From the NCBI GenBank assembly GCA_030540085.1, contig JAUNWY010000006.1, forward strand, positions 45,716 to 109,715: DNA of 64,000 nucleotides, given 5' to 3'. The position numbers and the translations under genes were made by a program. This document shows, piece after piece, positions 27,177 to 34,549 of this stretch; the first letter of the stretch is position 1; every line of letters starts with the position of its first letter. Source of the DNA: Eggerthella sp. GTDB taxonomy: Bacteria; Actinomycetota; Coriobacteriia; Coriobacteriales; Eggerthellaceae. Below the pieces are notes generated by a model. That model searched no databases. It was not told the origin of the DNA and saw only the letters and a program-made list of their open reading frames with translations.

Positions 27177-27851
27177 ATGGCGCGTTTGCTCATTGTCGAA
27201 GACGATGTATCTCTGCGAGAGAACCTTGTGCGCATGCTTCAGCTTAAGGGGCATGAGTGCGTTTGCTGTGAGTCATTCGAAAATGCTGCAGCCGAAGCCC
27301 TTGCCGTTTCCCCTGATTGCGTTTTGCTCGATCTGTCTCTTCCTGGCGCATATGGCCACGAGATCTGTCGCTCTATTCGTCAGGAAAGCAACGTTCCCAT
27401 TATTGTGCTCACTTCTTCCGATAGTGAGTTCGACGAGGTTATGAGTATGAGCGTTGGTGCGGATGATTATGTGGTGAAGCCCTATCGCCCTGCCGTGCTA
27501 CTAGCCCGAATTGATCGTGCGCTCGCTCGAAGCGGCTCTGCCGATCTAGCGCACAAGCGGCTTGAGCACGGTGGTGTCTTGTTTGATCCCGTGCGGGCAG
27601 AAGTCTCGTATCGCAGCAAAGTCGTGGAATTGTCTCGCAACGAGCTCCTCATCTTGCGTATCCTCATGGAAAACGCAGGCTCCATCATCTCGCGCAGCGA
27701 ACTGATGGATGAGCTGTGGCAAACCGACGCGTTTGTCGACGACAACACGCTTACCGTGAACGTGAATCGTTTGCGCCGCAGTCTGCAATCCATCGATGTG
27801 CCCGATGACTTCATCACCACCCGTCGCGGCTTGGGCTATGTGGTTCGATGA
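27177..27851 (+). CDS. OmpR-family response regulator (BceR-like)
   Basis: A two-component regulator of 224 aa. The receiver domain has the acidic pair Glu8/Asp9/Asp10, phospho-acceptor Asp52 (VLLDLSLPG), Thr79 and Lys101 (VVKPYRP). The C-terminal winged helix reads RSELMDELWQTDAFVDDNTLTVN then GLGYVVR. ATG 27177 is preferred to the overlapping TTG 27174; AAAAAGGGGG precedes it. It overlaps the kinase by 4 nt (ATGA). The context with the kinase and a BceAB-type transporter makes it the regulator of a peptide-antibiotic response. Confidence 0.93.
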   Translation: MARLLIVEDDVSLRENLVRMLQLKGHECVCCESFENAAAEALAVSPDCVLLDLSLPGAYGHEICRSIRQESNVPIIVLTSSDSEFDEVMSMSVGADDYVVKPYRPAVLLARIDRALARSGSADLAHKRLEHGGVLFDPVRAEVSYRSKVVELSRNELLILRILMENAGSIISRSELMDELWQTDAFVDDNTLTVNVNRLRRSLQSIDVPDDFITTRRGLGYVVR

Positions 27852-29041
27852 GCGGTTCGATTCGGGAAAACGATGCACCGACTGCGGTGCCTGGGTCGGC
27901 GGGCGGCCCGAAGCTCAACTCGCCTGCCGAACCGCTGCGCGGTCCCATGCCCGAACAGCCCGCCGCCGACAGCCGCGCTGATTGCTCGGAGCACACCTAT
28001 TCTTTCGGCGTGTACCTCCGCTCGCATGTTGGGTTTGTGCTCGCCATGGCTGCCCTGATGGCTGTGGTGGCGGGCATTCTGGCAGTCACCGGCTCGAACG
28101 CCTCCGCAATTGCGCTCGTTTCCATCTGTGGGGTCCTGTTCGCCTGCATTGTGCTTGCCGTCGGGTTTCTGCGCGATTGCAAGTTCTACCAGCAGTTGGA
28201 TCTGTTCTGCAATTCGCCCGAAAACGCGCGGTATCTTTCGTCAATTTTGGACGAGCCGCGAACTTTGGAAGGTTCTATCGCCTATCGCGCGCTTGCTGTG
28301 CAGGGCAAGGCGGCTTCCGACGAGCTTGCCGCTCGTTCTCGCGATATGAAGGAGTACCGCGACTACATCGAGCTGTGGGTTCACGAAACCAAAACGCCCA
28401 TTGCGTCGGCGCAGCTGGCTTTATCGAGCCTTCACGGTCCTGAAATCAACGAGGTACGCGGCGATCTCGATCGCATCGAATCGCGTATTGAACAGGCTCT
28501 GTACTATGCACGTTCGGCAACGTTGAGCGAAGATTTTTCTATTGAAGTGCTCAATCTGGCGGCGGTGGCGCGCAAGGCGTGCCGCCAAAGGTCTCGCACG
28601 CTGATCGGCGCGGGGGTCTCGCTTGATTTTGCAATTGATGATGCACTTGAGGTTCTCGCCGACGCGAAGTGGGTCGACTTCATCATCGGTCAGGTTTTGG
28701 AGAACTCGGCGAAGTACGGCGCAAAATGCATTCGTTTCGAAAGCGCGGTAAGGGATGAGGGTACGAAAGACGGCTGCATTGAGCTGTCGATAAGCGACGA
28801 CGGCGACGGCATCCCCGCTGCCGATGTGCCGCGCGTGTTCGATCACGGCTTTACGGGAAGCAAGGGTCGTACGCATCATAAAGCAACAGGAATGGGTCTT
28901 TATTTGGCTGCCGTGGCCTGCGAAAGAATGGGACTTGGCCTGCGCATTTCTTCGGAAGAGGGGCGGGGCACGACCATCACGTTGACCTTCCCGCTCGATC
29001 GTACGCGTATGGAATTGGCGGCAAACCTTACAAGATCGTAA
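27848..29041 (+). CDS. Intramembrane-sensing histidine kinase (BceS-like)
   Basis: A sensor kinase of 397 aa with a Pro/Ala-rich N terminus, then two membrane helices (about residues 61-80 and 87-108) joined by a very short external loop. That is the layout of BceS kinases, which lack their own sensor domain and read the transporter. The phospho-acceptor His179 is in LWVHETKTPIA. The ATPase domain has LENSAKYGAK, DDGDGIPAADVPRVF and TGMGLYLAA boxes. It overlaps the response regulator by 4 nt. A candidate response-regulator box overlaps its stop codon. Confidence 0.92.
   Translation: MSGSIRENDAPTAVPGSAGGPKLNSPAEPLRGPMPEQPAADSRADCSEHTYSFGVYLRSHVGFVLAMAALMAVVAGILAVTGSNASAIALVSICGVLFACIVLAVGFLRDCKFYQQLDLFCNSPENARYLSSILDEPRTLEGSIAYRALAVQGKAASDELAARSRDMKEYRDYIELWVHETKTPIASAQLALSSLHGPEINEVRGDLDRIESRIEQALYYARSATLSEDFSIEVLNLAAVARKACRQRSRTLIGAGVSLDFAIDDALEVLADAKWVDFIIGQVLENSAKYGAKCIRFESAVRDEGTKDGCIELSISDDGDGIPAADVPRVFDHGFTGSKGRTHHKATGMGLYLAAVACERMGLGLRISSEEGRGTTITLTFPLDRTRMELAANLTRS
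29028..29041 (+). promoter_or_regulatory. Candidate BceR-type operator
   Basis: TTACA-AGAT-CGTAA resembles the TNACA-N4-TGTAA inverted repeat described for BceR-like regulators, with one mismatch. It lies over the last codons and stop of the kinase gene, 84 nt before the transporter ATPase start. That is where such boxes control bceAB operons. No clear -35/-10 was assigned. Confidence 0.4.
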
Positions 29042-29125
29042 GATTGCGGTAAGGCCCTTCGATGGCTCTGGTTTCGCGATCTCCGCATTATGGGAGTGTA
29101 CCGAATCGAAGAGAAAGGAACTCCC

Positions 29126-29995
29126 ATGTCTGTGGTCACCGCAACCCCTCCAGCAGGTATCGCAAATAACAATTATCCCGACAGTCGCAATTCCTTGCTT
29201 TCTGTGCGTAATGTCCAAAAAGTGTATGGCTCGCGGGAGGCCGTCACGCGCGCGCTTGACGATGTGTCGTTCGATATTTGCGAAGGCGAATTCGTCGGTG
29301 TGATGGGCCCATCGGGCTCGGGCAAGAGCACGCTTTTGAACTGCATCTCTACCATCGACACCGTGACCAGCGGGAACATCATCTTGAACGGGCTTGATAT
29401 CACGCAATTGCGCAGCCGTCAGCTGTCCAAGTTTCGTCGCGACGATCTGGGCTTCATCTTCCAGGATGCGAACCTGCTGGATACCCTGACCGGTTTTGAG
29501 AATATCGCCCTGGCCCTCACCATTAAGGGAGAAAAAACCGATGCCGTTCGCGCGAAGGTCGATCGCACTGCCGATCTGTTAGGCGTGGCAGACGTTCTGC
29601 AGAAGTATCCACGCCAAATGTCGGGCGGTCAGCGCCAGCGCGTGGCTGCGGCGCGCGCCATCGTCGCCGACCCGAAGCTGGTTCTAGCAGATGAACCCAC
29701 CGGTGCGCTTGACTCGCGTAACGCCGCCGTTCTTCTTGAAACCCTTGAGGTTCTGAATGCGAAGCTGCATGCCACCATCATGATGGTTACGCATGACGCA
29801 GTTGCGGCATCGTACGCCGATCGCATTCTGTTCATCAAGGACGGCAAGCTATTCAACGAGCTGCGCCGCGGTGATAGCGCAAGGACCGATTTCTATCAGC
29901 GCATCCTTGAGGTTCAGGCGTTCCTTTCCGGCAAGCAGGGTGATTCCTCCGCAGTCGGTTTTGTAGCTTCGCATGTCTCTGCGCTGCGCAAATAG
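29126..29995 (+). CDS. BceA-like ABC transporter ATPase
   Basis: The ATP-binding subunit (289 aa) of a peptide-antibiotic resistance transporter. Walker A is GPSGSGKST, the signature is MSGGQRQRVAAARAI, and Walker B is LVLADEPTGALDS. This is the MacB/LolD/BceA subfamily. ATG 29126 follows GAAAGGAAC; the upstream in-frame ATG at 29090 lacks a site. The permease gene begins about 12 nt after its stop. It works with the FtsX-like permease to free cell-wall lipid intermediates from bound peptides and to signal to the kinase, by family knowledge. Confidence 0.94.
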   Translation: MSVVTATPPAGIANNNYPDSRNSLLSVRNVQKVYGSREAVTRALDDVSFDICEGEFVGVMGPSGSGKSTLLNCISTIDTVTSGNIILNGLDITQLRSRQLSKFRRDDLGFIFQDANLLDTLTGFENIALALTIKGEKTDAVRAKVDRTADLLGVADVLQKYPRQMSGGQRQRVAAARAIVADPKLVLADEPTGALDSRNAAVLLETLEVLNAKLHATIMMVTHDAVAASYADRILFIKDGKLFNELRRGDSARTDFYQRILEVQAFLSGKQGDSSAVGFVASHVSALRK

Positions 29996-30007
29996 GCGGT
30001 GATTGTC

Positions 30008-32239
30008 ATGTTGATGAAACTTGCCTTGCGCAACGTGCGCCGCAGCATGCGCGACTACGCGGTGTATTTCGTAACCCTCACTTTAGGCGTTGCGGTGTTC
30101 TACGCCTTCAATGCCATCGAGGATTCCCGCGTGCTGTTCGAGGCGCAGGAAGGTGCCGCAAACGTGTTCCTGGCGTCTGGCGCGAGCATTTTCGATATCC
30201 TTGCGCAGGTCATGACCTATTTCAGCGTCGTTGTCGCTGTGGTTTTGGGCCTTTTGGTCCTGTATGCCAACCGGTTCGTAGTTCGCGCCCGCAAGAAGGA
30301 ATTCGGCACGTACTTGCTGCTGGGCATGAGCCCACGCCAGGTTTCCTCGGTGGTCCTGATGGAAACGCTGATCGTCGGCGTTATCGCGCTAGTGGTTGGC
30401 CTTGGCCTCGGCTTTCTAATCTCGCAGGCGATCGCCTTCGCCACAGCGGGGCTCATCGGCGTAGCCATCAGCGACTACCATCTGCTGTTCAGCGTCCGCT
30501 CCGCACAGCTGACGCTGGGGTGTTTCGCGCTCATCTTCGTTGTGGTTGCCCTGTTCAACGCCGTGCAGATTTCGCGCTGTAAGCTCGTCTCGCTGCTTTC
30601 GGCTAACTCTCGCAGCGAGCGTATGCCCGTGCACAACCCTATTGTCTGCCTGGTCGTGTTCGTGTTGTCGTGCCTGGTGCTTGCGAAGGCGTACTCTGAG
30701 CTCAATATTGACGGCCTGGTCTTCTTCGGCGAACACTTCCGTATCGCGACTGCTTTGATGCTCATTGGCACATTGAGTCTGTTCTGGTCGGCGGCCGGCT
30801 TCTTCATCCTGCTGATCCAGCGTTTGCGCGGCGTCTACTTCAAGGGACTGGCTATGTTCACCATGCGTCAAATCGCGGCGAAGGTGAACACCGCGTTCGT
30901 GTCGCTGTGGGCGGTAAGCACCCTTCTGTTCCTCAGCATCGTCGTATTCTCCACGGGCTTCAGCCTGGCGTCGCTGTTCTCCGACCAGCTAGAGGAGAAC
31001 ACCCAGTTCGACGCATCCATCCGCGCAAGCCTTATGTCGCTCGACGTTTCCGAGATGGAAGCAGTGCCGGCCGACCAGTATGGCGGGGAGGAGGAGAAGG
31101 CGGCCGCGATTCGGGAGAGCGAGGCACAGCGCAACGAGATCCACAGCCTGTGGCAGGCGAACGGCGGCTCCACCGCCGCGTATATGAAGTCGCTCATTCC
31201 CGATTGGGACGAGCGCGTCACCGGCTCAGCTCAGGTGGACACGTGGCTTGCGAACGATTTGACGGAAAGACAGCTTGTCGATGCGTGCGGCTTCACGCTT
31301 GCCCAAATCGGCTCCGATGAGGATTCCAGCATGGCCGACGAGGGCGTGCAGTATGTATCGTTGTCTCAGTTCAACGCCGCTCGACAGCTTGCAGATGAAA
31401 AACCAATCGAGCTTGCTGCAGGCGAGTACCTGGTTGACAACACGGTCGATAAATCTGTCGACTACGCGAAGACCCTTGGCCAGAAAGGGCGCACCATCAC
31501 CGTTGACGGCCATGAGCTGACCGCATCCGGGCAGGTTGTCTCGCAATCGCTCCAGGTGAGTAGCATGAGCTGCCTGATCGCTGTGCTGGTTGTTCCCGAC
31601 GAATTGGCGGCCGACAGGCTCGCCGCCGGCGATCTGCCGTCTATAAGCGAGCTGAATGTCAACCTGGCAAGCGATTCGAAAGAACAGGCCATGAAAGACC
31701 TTATGGCTGAATACGGGAAGGCGGCACCGCCGAGCGAAGAGCTTGCCAAAATGGGCAGGACGTACGATTCCGGCGCATGGCCGGTGTCTTACTACGACAC
31801 GAGCGAGGGCATTATCGCAGATAGCATGGGGCTTAAACTTCTGTTGGTCTACCTGGCGCTCTACATCGGGTTCGTCTTCCTCGTGACTACCGCAGCGGTT
31901 CTTTCCGTCCAGCAGCTCTCCGAAGTTGCGGACAGTATCCCGCGCTATCGTTTGCTGGCTCAGCTGGGGTGCGACAGGGACATGGTGCTGCGAAGCCTGC
32001 GCACGCAGATCGGCGTCTACTTCGTGGCTCCGCTCCTGGTTGCAGGATGCCATTCCGGATGTGTAATCAGCCTCCTCTACAAGAATCTGCTGTCGCTTTG
32101 GGGCGCAGGGGCCGTTACCGGCATGCTTGCCGTTGGCATCGCGCTGGTGGTCGCGGTGTATGCAATCTATCTGATATCCACGTACCTGGTTGCGCGATCG
32201 GCGGTAATCGCCGGCGCAGGAAAGAAGCTGCTTGCATAG
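30008..32239 (+). CDS. BceB-like FtsX-family ABC permease
   Basis: A large permease of about 743 aa. The N terminus, KLALRNVRRSMRDYAVYFVT, is typical of BceB proteins. I see about ten membrane helices, four of them near residues 55-290. They are interrupted by a large extracytoplasmic domain (about residues 315-590), which in BceB proteins defines peptide recognition. FtsX-type segments flank it. ATG 30008 is chosen over GTG 29999. It is the last gene of the bceRSAB-like set; the specific antibiotic cannot be inferred. Confidence 0.92.
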   Translation: MLMKLALRNVRRSMRDYAVYFVTLTLGVAVFYAFNAIEDSRVLFEAQEGAANVFLASGASIFDILAQVMTYFSVVVAVVLGLLVLYANRFVVRARKKEFGTYLLLGMSPRQVSSVVLMETLIVGVIALVVGLGLGFLISQAIAFATAGLIGVAISDYHLLFSVRSAQLTLGCFALIFVVVALFNAVQISRCKLVSLLSANSRSERMPVHNPIVCLVVFVLSCLVLAKAYSELNIDGLVFFGEHFRIATALMLIGTLSLFWSAAGFFILLIQRLRGVYFKGLAMFTMRQIAAKVNTAFVSLWAVSTLLFLSIVVFSTGFSLASLFSDQLEENTQFDASIRASLMSLDVSEMEAVPADQYGGEEEKAAAIRESEAQRNEIHSLWQANGGSTAAYMKSLIPDWDERVTGSAQVDTWLANDLTERQLVDACGFTLAQIGSDEDSSMADEGVQYVSLSQFNAARQLADEKPIELAAGEYLVDNTVDKSVDYAKTLGQKGRTITVDGHELTASGQVVSQSLQVSSMSCLIAVLVVPDELAADRLAAGDLPSISELNVNLASDSKEQAMKDLMAEYGKAAPPSEELAKMGRTYDSGAWPVSYYDTSEGIIADSMGLKLLLVYLALYIGFVFLVTTAAVLSVQQLSEVADSIPRYRLLAQLGCDRDMVLRSLRTQIGVYFVAPLLVAGCHSGCVISLLYKNLLSLWGAGAVTGMLAVGIALVVAVYAIYLISTYLVARSAVIAGAGKKLLA

Positions 32240-32508
32240 GACGAAGGGCTTCGAGTGAAGTGCGCGTGCGGCGCGCGAGGGTGGGGCGTGCAACCTGCGA
32301 AAGCAAGCCGCTGCCTGCGGCGGGACCCCGCTGTCTCTTCCGCACCCTTTTCCATTGGCTCATTCCGCTCTTTCCTGCAAAAGGCGCAGTCTGAGCCCAG
32401 CTGGACGTGTTTGGTTAACCTTGAAGAGCGAAGGGGCAGGTCAGGCAGATTTCGAGCATCGGTGCTATATCGATTGTGGGCCGCGTTTCATAATTCTGAA
32501 AATAATTC
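32240..32508. other. Intergenic stretch between the Bce permease and the tRNA-Ala promoter
   Basis: This stretch has no supported gene. It is GC-rich at the left and AT-rich near the promoter. I see no terminator with a T run after the permease gene. Confidence 0.5.
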
Positions 32509-32537
32509 TTGACCTAGCGTGGTGGCGAGGGTATATT
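32509..32537 (+). promoter_or_regulatory. Promoter of tRNA-Ala
   Basis: TTGACC (32509-32514), a 17-bp spacer and TATATT (32532-32537), 13 nt before the tRNA. This is close to the sigma-A consensus. Confidence 0.85.
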
Positions 32538-32550
32538 AATCAAGCACTTC

Positions 32551-32626
32551 GGGGCATTAGCTCAGCTGGGAGAGCGCATGGCTGGCAGCCATGAGGTCAG
32601 GGGTTCGATCCCCCTATGCTCCACCA
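32551..32626 (+). tRNA. tRNA-Ala (anticodon GGC)
   Basis: Acceptor arms GGGGCAT and ATGCTCC pair (one G-U). Anticodon stem CATGG/CCATG holds loop CTGGCAG, anticodon GGC. The T-loop GGTTCGATCC and an encoded CCA (32624-32626) are present. Confidence 0.96.
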
Positions 32627-32633
32627 TTTATTC

Positions 32634-32665
32634 AAAAGGGTCCGCTTTTAAGCGGGCCCTTTTTT
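32634..32665 (+). terminator. Terminator of tRNA-Ala
   Basis: AAGGGTCCGCTT pairs with AAGCGGGCCCTT (12 bp, one G-U) and is followed by a T run. Confidence 0.92.
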
Positions 32666-32863
32666 CGTTGTGCCGCATTCTTTTGGGGCTATTCTTGCAG
32701 CGCTCAGACGCGGGATCGATGACGGCAATGAGGCAAATCCCACGAAAGAGGATAGGCGCTTTGTCAATGTTGCTATAGCCTTTTTGGTTGCATCGTTCTG
32801 TACATGCCCATTTGCCATGTTGGTGTAGTTCTGGTGGGTGTTTTTCGACGACAGGAGATTATC

Positions 32864-33319
32864 GTGAAAGTTGCAGTTAGTGCTTGCTTGCTGGGGGTCC
32901 GGTGCCGCTTCGATTGCCGCTCAAAGCCTTCTGTGGAAGTGCGGCGCTTTCTGGAAGGTCACGAATGTCAGGTAGTGAAAATTTGCCCGGAGGTTATGGG
33001 CGGGCTCCCCATCCCTCATCCTCCCCACGAGCAGCGCGTGCTTGACGGGCGCGTTCGCGTGGTCGATGCCGAGGGAAACGACCATACGGAAGCGTTCGAG
33101 GCTGGCGCTCGATCTGCCTGTGCGCTGGTTTGCGATTCGGGCTGCACCCATGCCATCTTGAAGGCGAAAAGCCCTTCATGTGGCGTTGGGGAAGTGTATG
33201 ACGGCACCTTTTCAGACGCGCTGGTGCCGGGCGACGGTGTTGCGACGAAAATGCTCAAGGAAGCAGGCATTGTTGTGGCAACTGAAAAGAATTTCCGGGA
33301 ACGTTTCGGTTGCGAGTAG
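32864..33319 (+). CDS. DUF523 family protein
   Basis: A small cytosolic protein of 151 aa in the DUF523 family, whose function is unknown. Family hallmarks are VAVSACLLGVRCRFDC at the N terminus, VKICPEVMGGLPIPHPP and KAKSPSCGVGEVYDG. The conserved cysteines suggest metal or Fe-S binding (inference). GTG 32864 has AGGAGA 5 nt upstream; the longer in-frame start at 32804 has no site and adds a poorly conserved leader. It stands alone between two tRNA units. Confidence 0.88.
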   Translation: MKVAVSACLLGVRCRFDCRSKPSVEVRRFLEGHECQVVKICPEVMGGLPIPHPPHEQRVLDGRVRVVDAEGNDHTEAFEAGARSACALVCDSGCTHAILKAKSPSCGVGEVYDGTFSDALVPGDGVATKMLKEAGIVVATEKNFRERFGCE

Positions 33320-33444
33320 CGTTTGAGGCCGCTAAGCAGCTAGGGCGGGGCTAGTGGGGAAGGCGTACGTATTCCCCAGAGGCATTTGGCAAAGCTGATC
33401 CTTTTTGCTGAGTGCGTTCATCTGGTGGGTGCCCTGCTATGGGG

Positions 33445-33771
33445 TTATCCCAGCACAGCTAATTCTTCGGCGCTTGCTTGCTTCAAATAGTTATCGGCAG
33501 CGGTAATTGCTCGACCATGCGCACCTTGCACCACAGTGATGCCGGCAGCCTTCATACTTTCTGCGTCTTTTTCCGAAATGGTGCCGCACAAGAGAACCTT
33601 GACCTCTATCTGTCGCAAGAAATTTGCTTGCGATCCGCAAAGGTGCCCTTGGCTGGGGAGGTTCCGAGAGTCTACGAGTTCACCGTTTTCAACCTGATAG
33701 AAGTTAAAGTTGGTACAACAGCCGAAATGGCTGCTGACATCCAAACCTTCACTTGCAACGGCGATTCTCAT
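33445..33771 (-). CDS. NifB/NifX-type dinitrogenase cofactor-binding domain protein
   Basis: A 108-aa single-domain protein of the dinitrogenase iron-molybdenum cofactor biosynthesis superfamily (RNase H-like fold). Typical segments are RIAVASEGLDVSSHFGCC, FYQVENGELVDSRNL, VKVLLCGTISEKDAESMKAAGI and VVQGAHG. Stand-alone members occur in non-nitrogen-fixing anaerobes, where they may bind metal clusters; nothing else of nif is here. AGGAAGTC precedes the ATG. It is divergent from tRNA-Glu. Confidence 0.87.
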   Translation of the reverse strand: MRIAVASEGLDVSSHFGCCTNFNFYQVENGELVDSRNLPSQGHLCGSQANFLRQIEVKVLLCGTISEKDAESMKAAGITVVQGAHGRAITAADNYLKQASAEELAVLG

Positions 33772-33899
33772 GACTTCCTAACATCATTTCTGGTATCTGA
33801 GTCAACGATAGTCTTTTCTACGGTTTTGAAATACACCTTTCGTCCAAGGGTGTTATCTGGGGTGCGATAGGGATCTGAAAAATTTTTTTGAAAAAGTAC

Positions 33900-33928
33900 T
33901 TGCCATATTTTCTGAGCTTTGCAATAAT
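33900..33928 (+). promoter_or_regulatory. Promoter of tRNA-Glu
   Basis: TTGCCA (33900-33905), 17-bp spacer, AATAAT (33923-33928). Confidence 0.7.
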
Positions 33929-33959
33929 AACCGAGCTGTTGCTTCGCAGTAAGCAATAA

Positions 33960-34034
33960 GTCCCCATCGTCTAGCGGTTAGGACGCGGCCCTTTCAAGGC
34001 TGAAACACGGGTTCGAGTCCCGTTGGGGGCACCA
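33960..34034 (+). tRNA. tRNA-Glu (anticodon UUC)
   Basis: Acceptor arms GTCCCCA and TGGGGGC pair. Anticodon stem CGGCC/GGCTG holds loop CTTTCAA, anticodon TTC. The T-loop GGTTCGAGTCC and encoded CCA (34032-34034) are present. Confidence 0.95.
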
Positions 34035-34044
34035 TGAATGAACA

Positions 34045-34069
34045 GGCTCTGCTTTGCAGGGCCTTTTTT
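34045..34069 (+). terminator. Terminator of tRNA-Glu
   Basis: GGCTCTGC/GCAGGGCC (8 bp with one G-U), TTT loop, then six T. Confidence 0.9.
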
Positions 34070-34096
34070 CTTATGTAGGCAGACAAAGGAGTTGGC

Positions 34097-34486
34097 TTGA
34101 AGAAGCTCATCGCCCAGTTCATGAAATTCGGTATCGTTGGCGTCATCGCATTTGTTATCGATTACGGTGTGATGATCTTCCTTACCGAGGTATTTGGCGT
34201 TCCCTACCTCATCAGTACCACGATCTCTTTTGTCGTTTCGGTTATTTTTAACTACTTCGCTTCGATGCGCTTTGTGTTCAAGCGCAAAGACGATATGAGT
34301 CGCAGGCGCGAATTCATCATCTTTATCGTGCTTTCTGTTTGCGGTTTGGGCATCAACGATCTCCTTATGTGGCTCATGGTTGACAGCCTCTACATCGACT
34401 ACCGCCTGTCAAAGATCGTTGTTACGGTTGTTGTGGCAGTATGGAACTTCGTAACCAGGAAGATTTTCCTCGAAGCTCACGATTAA
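34097..34486 (+). CDS. GtrA-family membrane protein
   Basis: A 129-aa protein with four predicted membrane helices (about residues 8-30, 36-56, 74-95 and 100-122), the full GtrA layout. The conserved KFGIVGVIAFVIDYGVM and FNYFASMRFVFK segments are visible. GtrA proteins are thought to flip or present polyprenyl-phosphate-linked sugars for surface glycan decoration. The start is TTG 34097, with AAAGGAG 5 nt upstream. Two large glycosyltransferase genes follow directly, consistent with a surface glycan role. Confidence 0.88.
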   Translation: MKKLIAQFMKFGIVGVIAFVIDYGVMIFLTEVFGVPYLISTTISFVVSVIFNYFASMRFVFKRKDDMSRRREFIIFIVLSVCGLGINDLLMWLMVDSLYIDYRLSKIVVTVVVAVWNFVTRKIFLEAHD

Positions 34487-34549
34487 TTCGGGCGATAATA
34501 ATCTTTACTGAAATGGTGCAAGGCAGACATTTCAGGGGAGGAGAGGCTC

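Noticed and set aside
29500..32240. Bce transporter as a horizontally acquired island
   Set aside because: The coding style looks somewhat more GC-rich than its neighbours, but I could not compute composition and saw no integrase, repeats or tRNA-end duplication.
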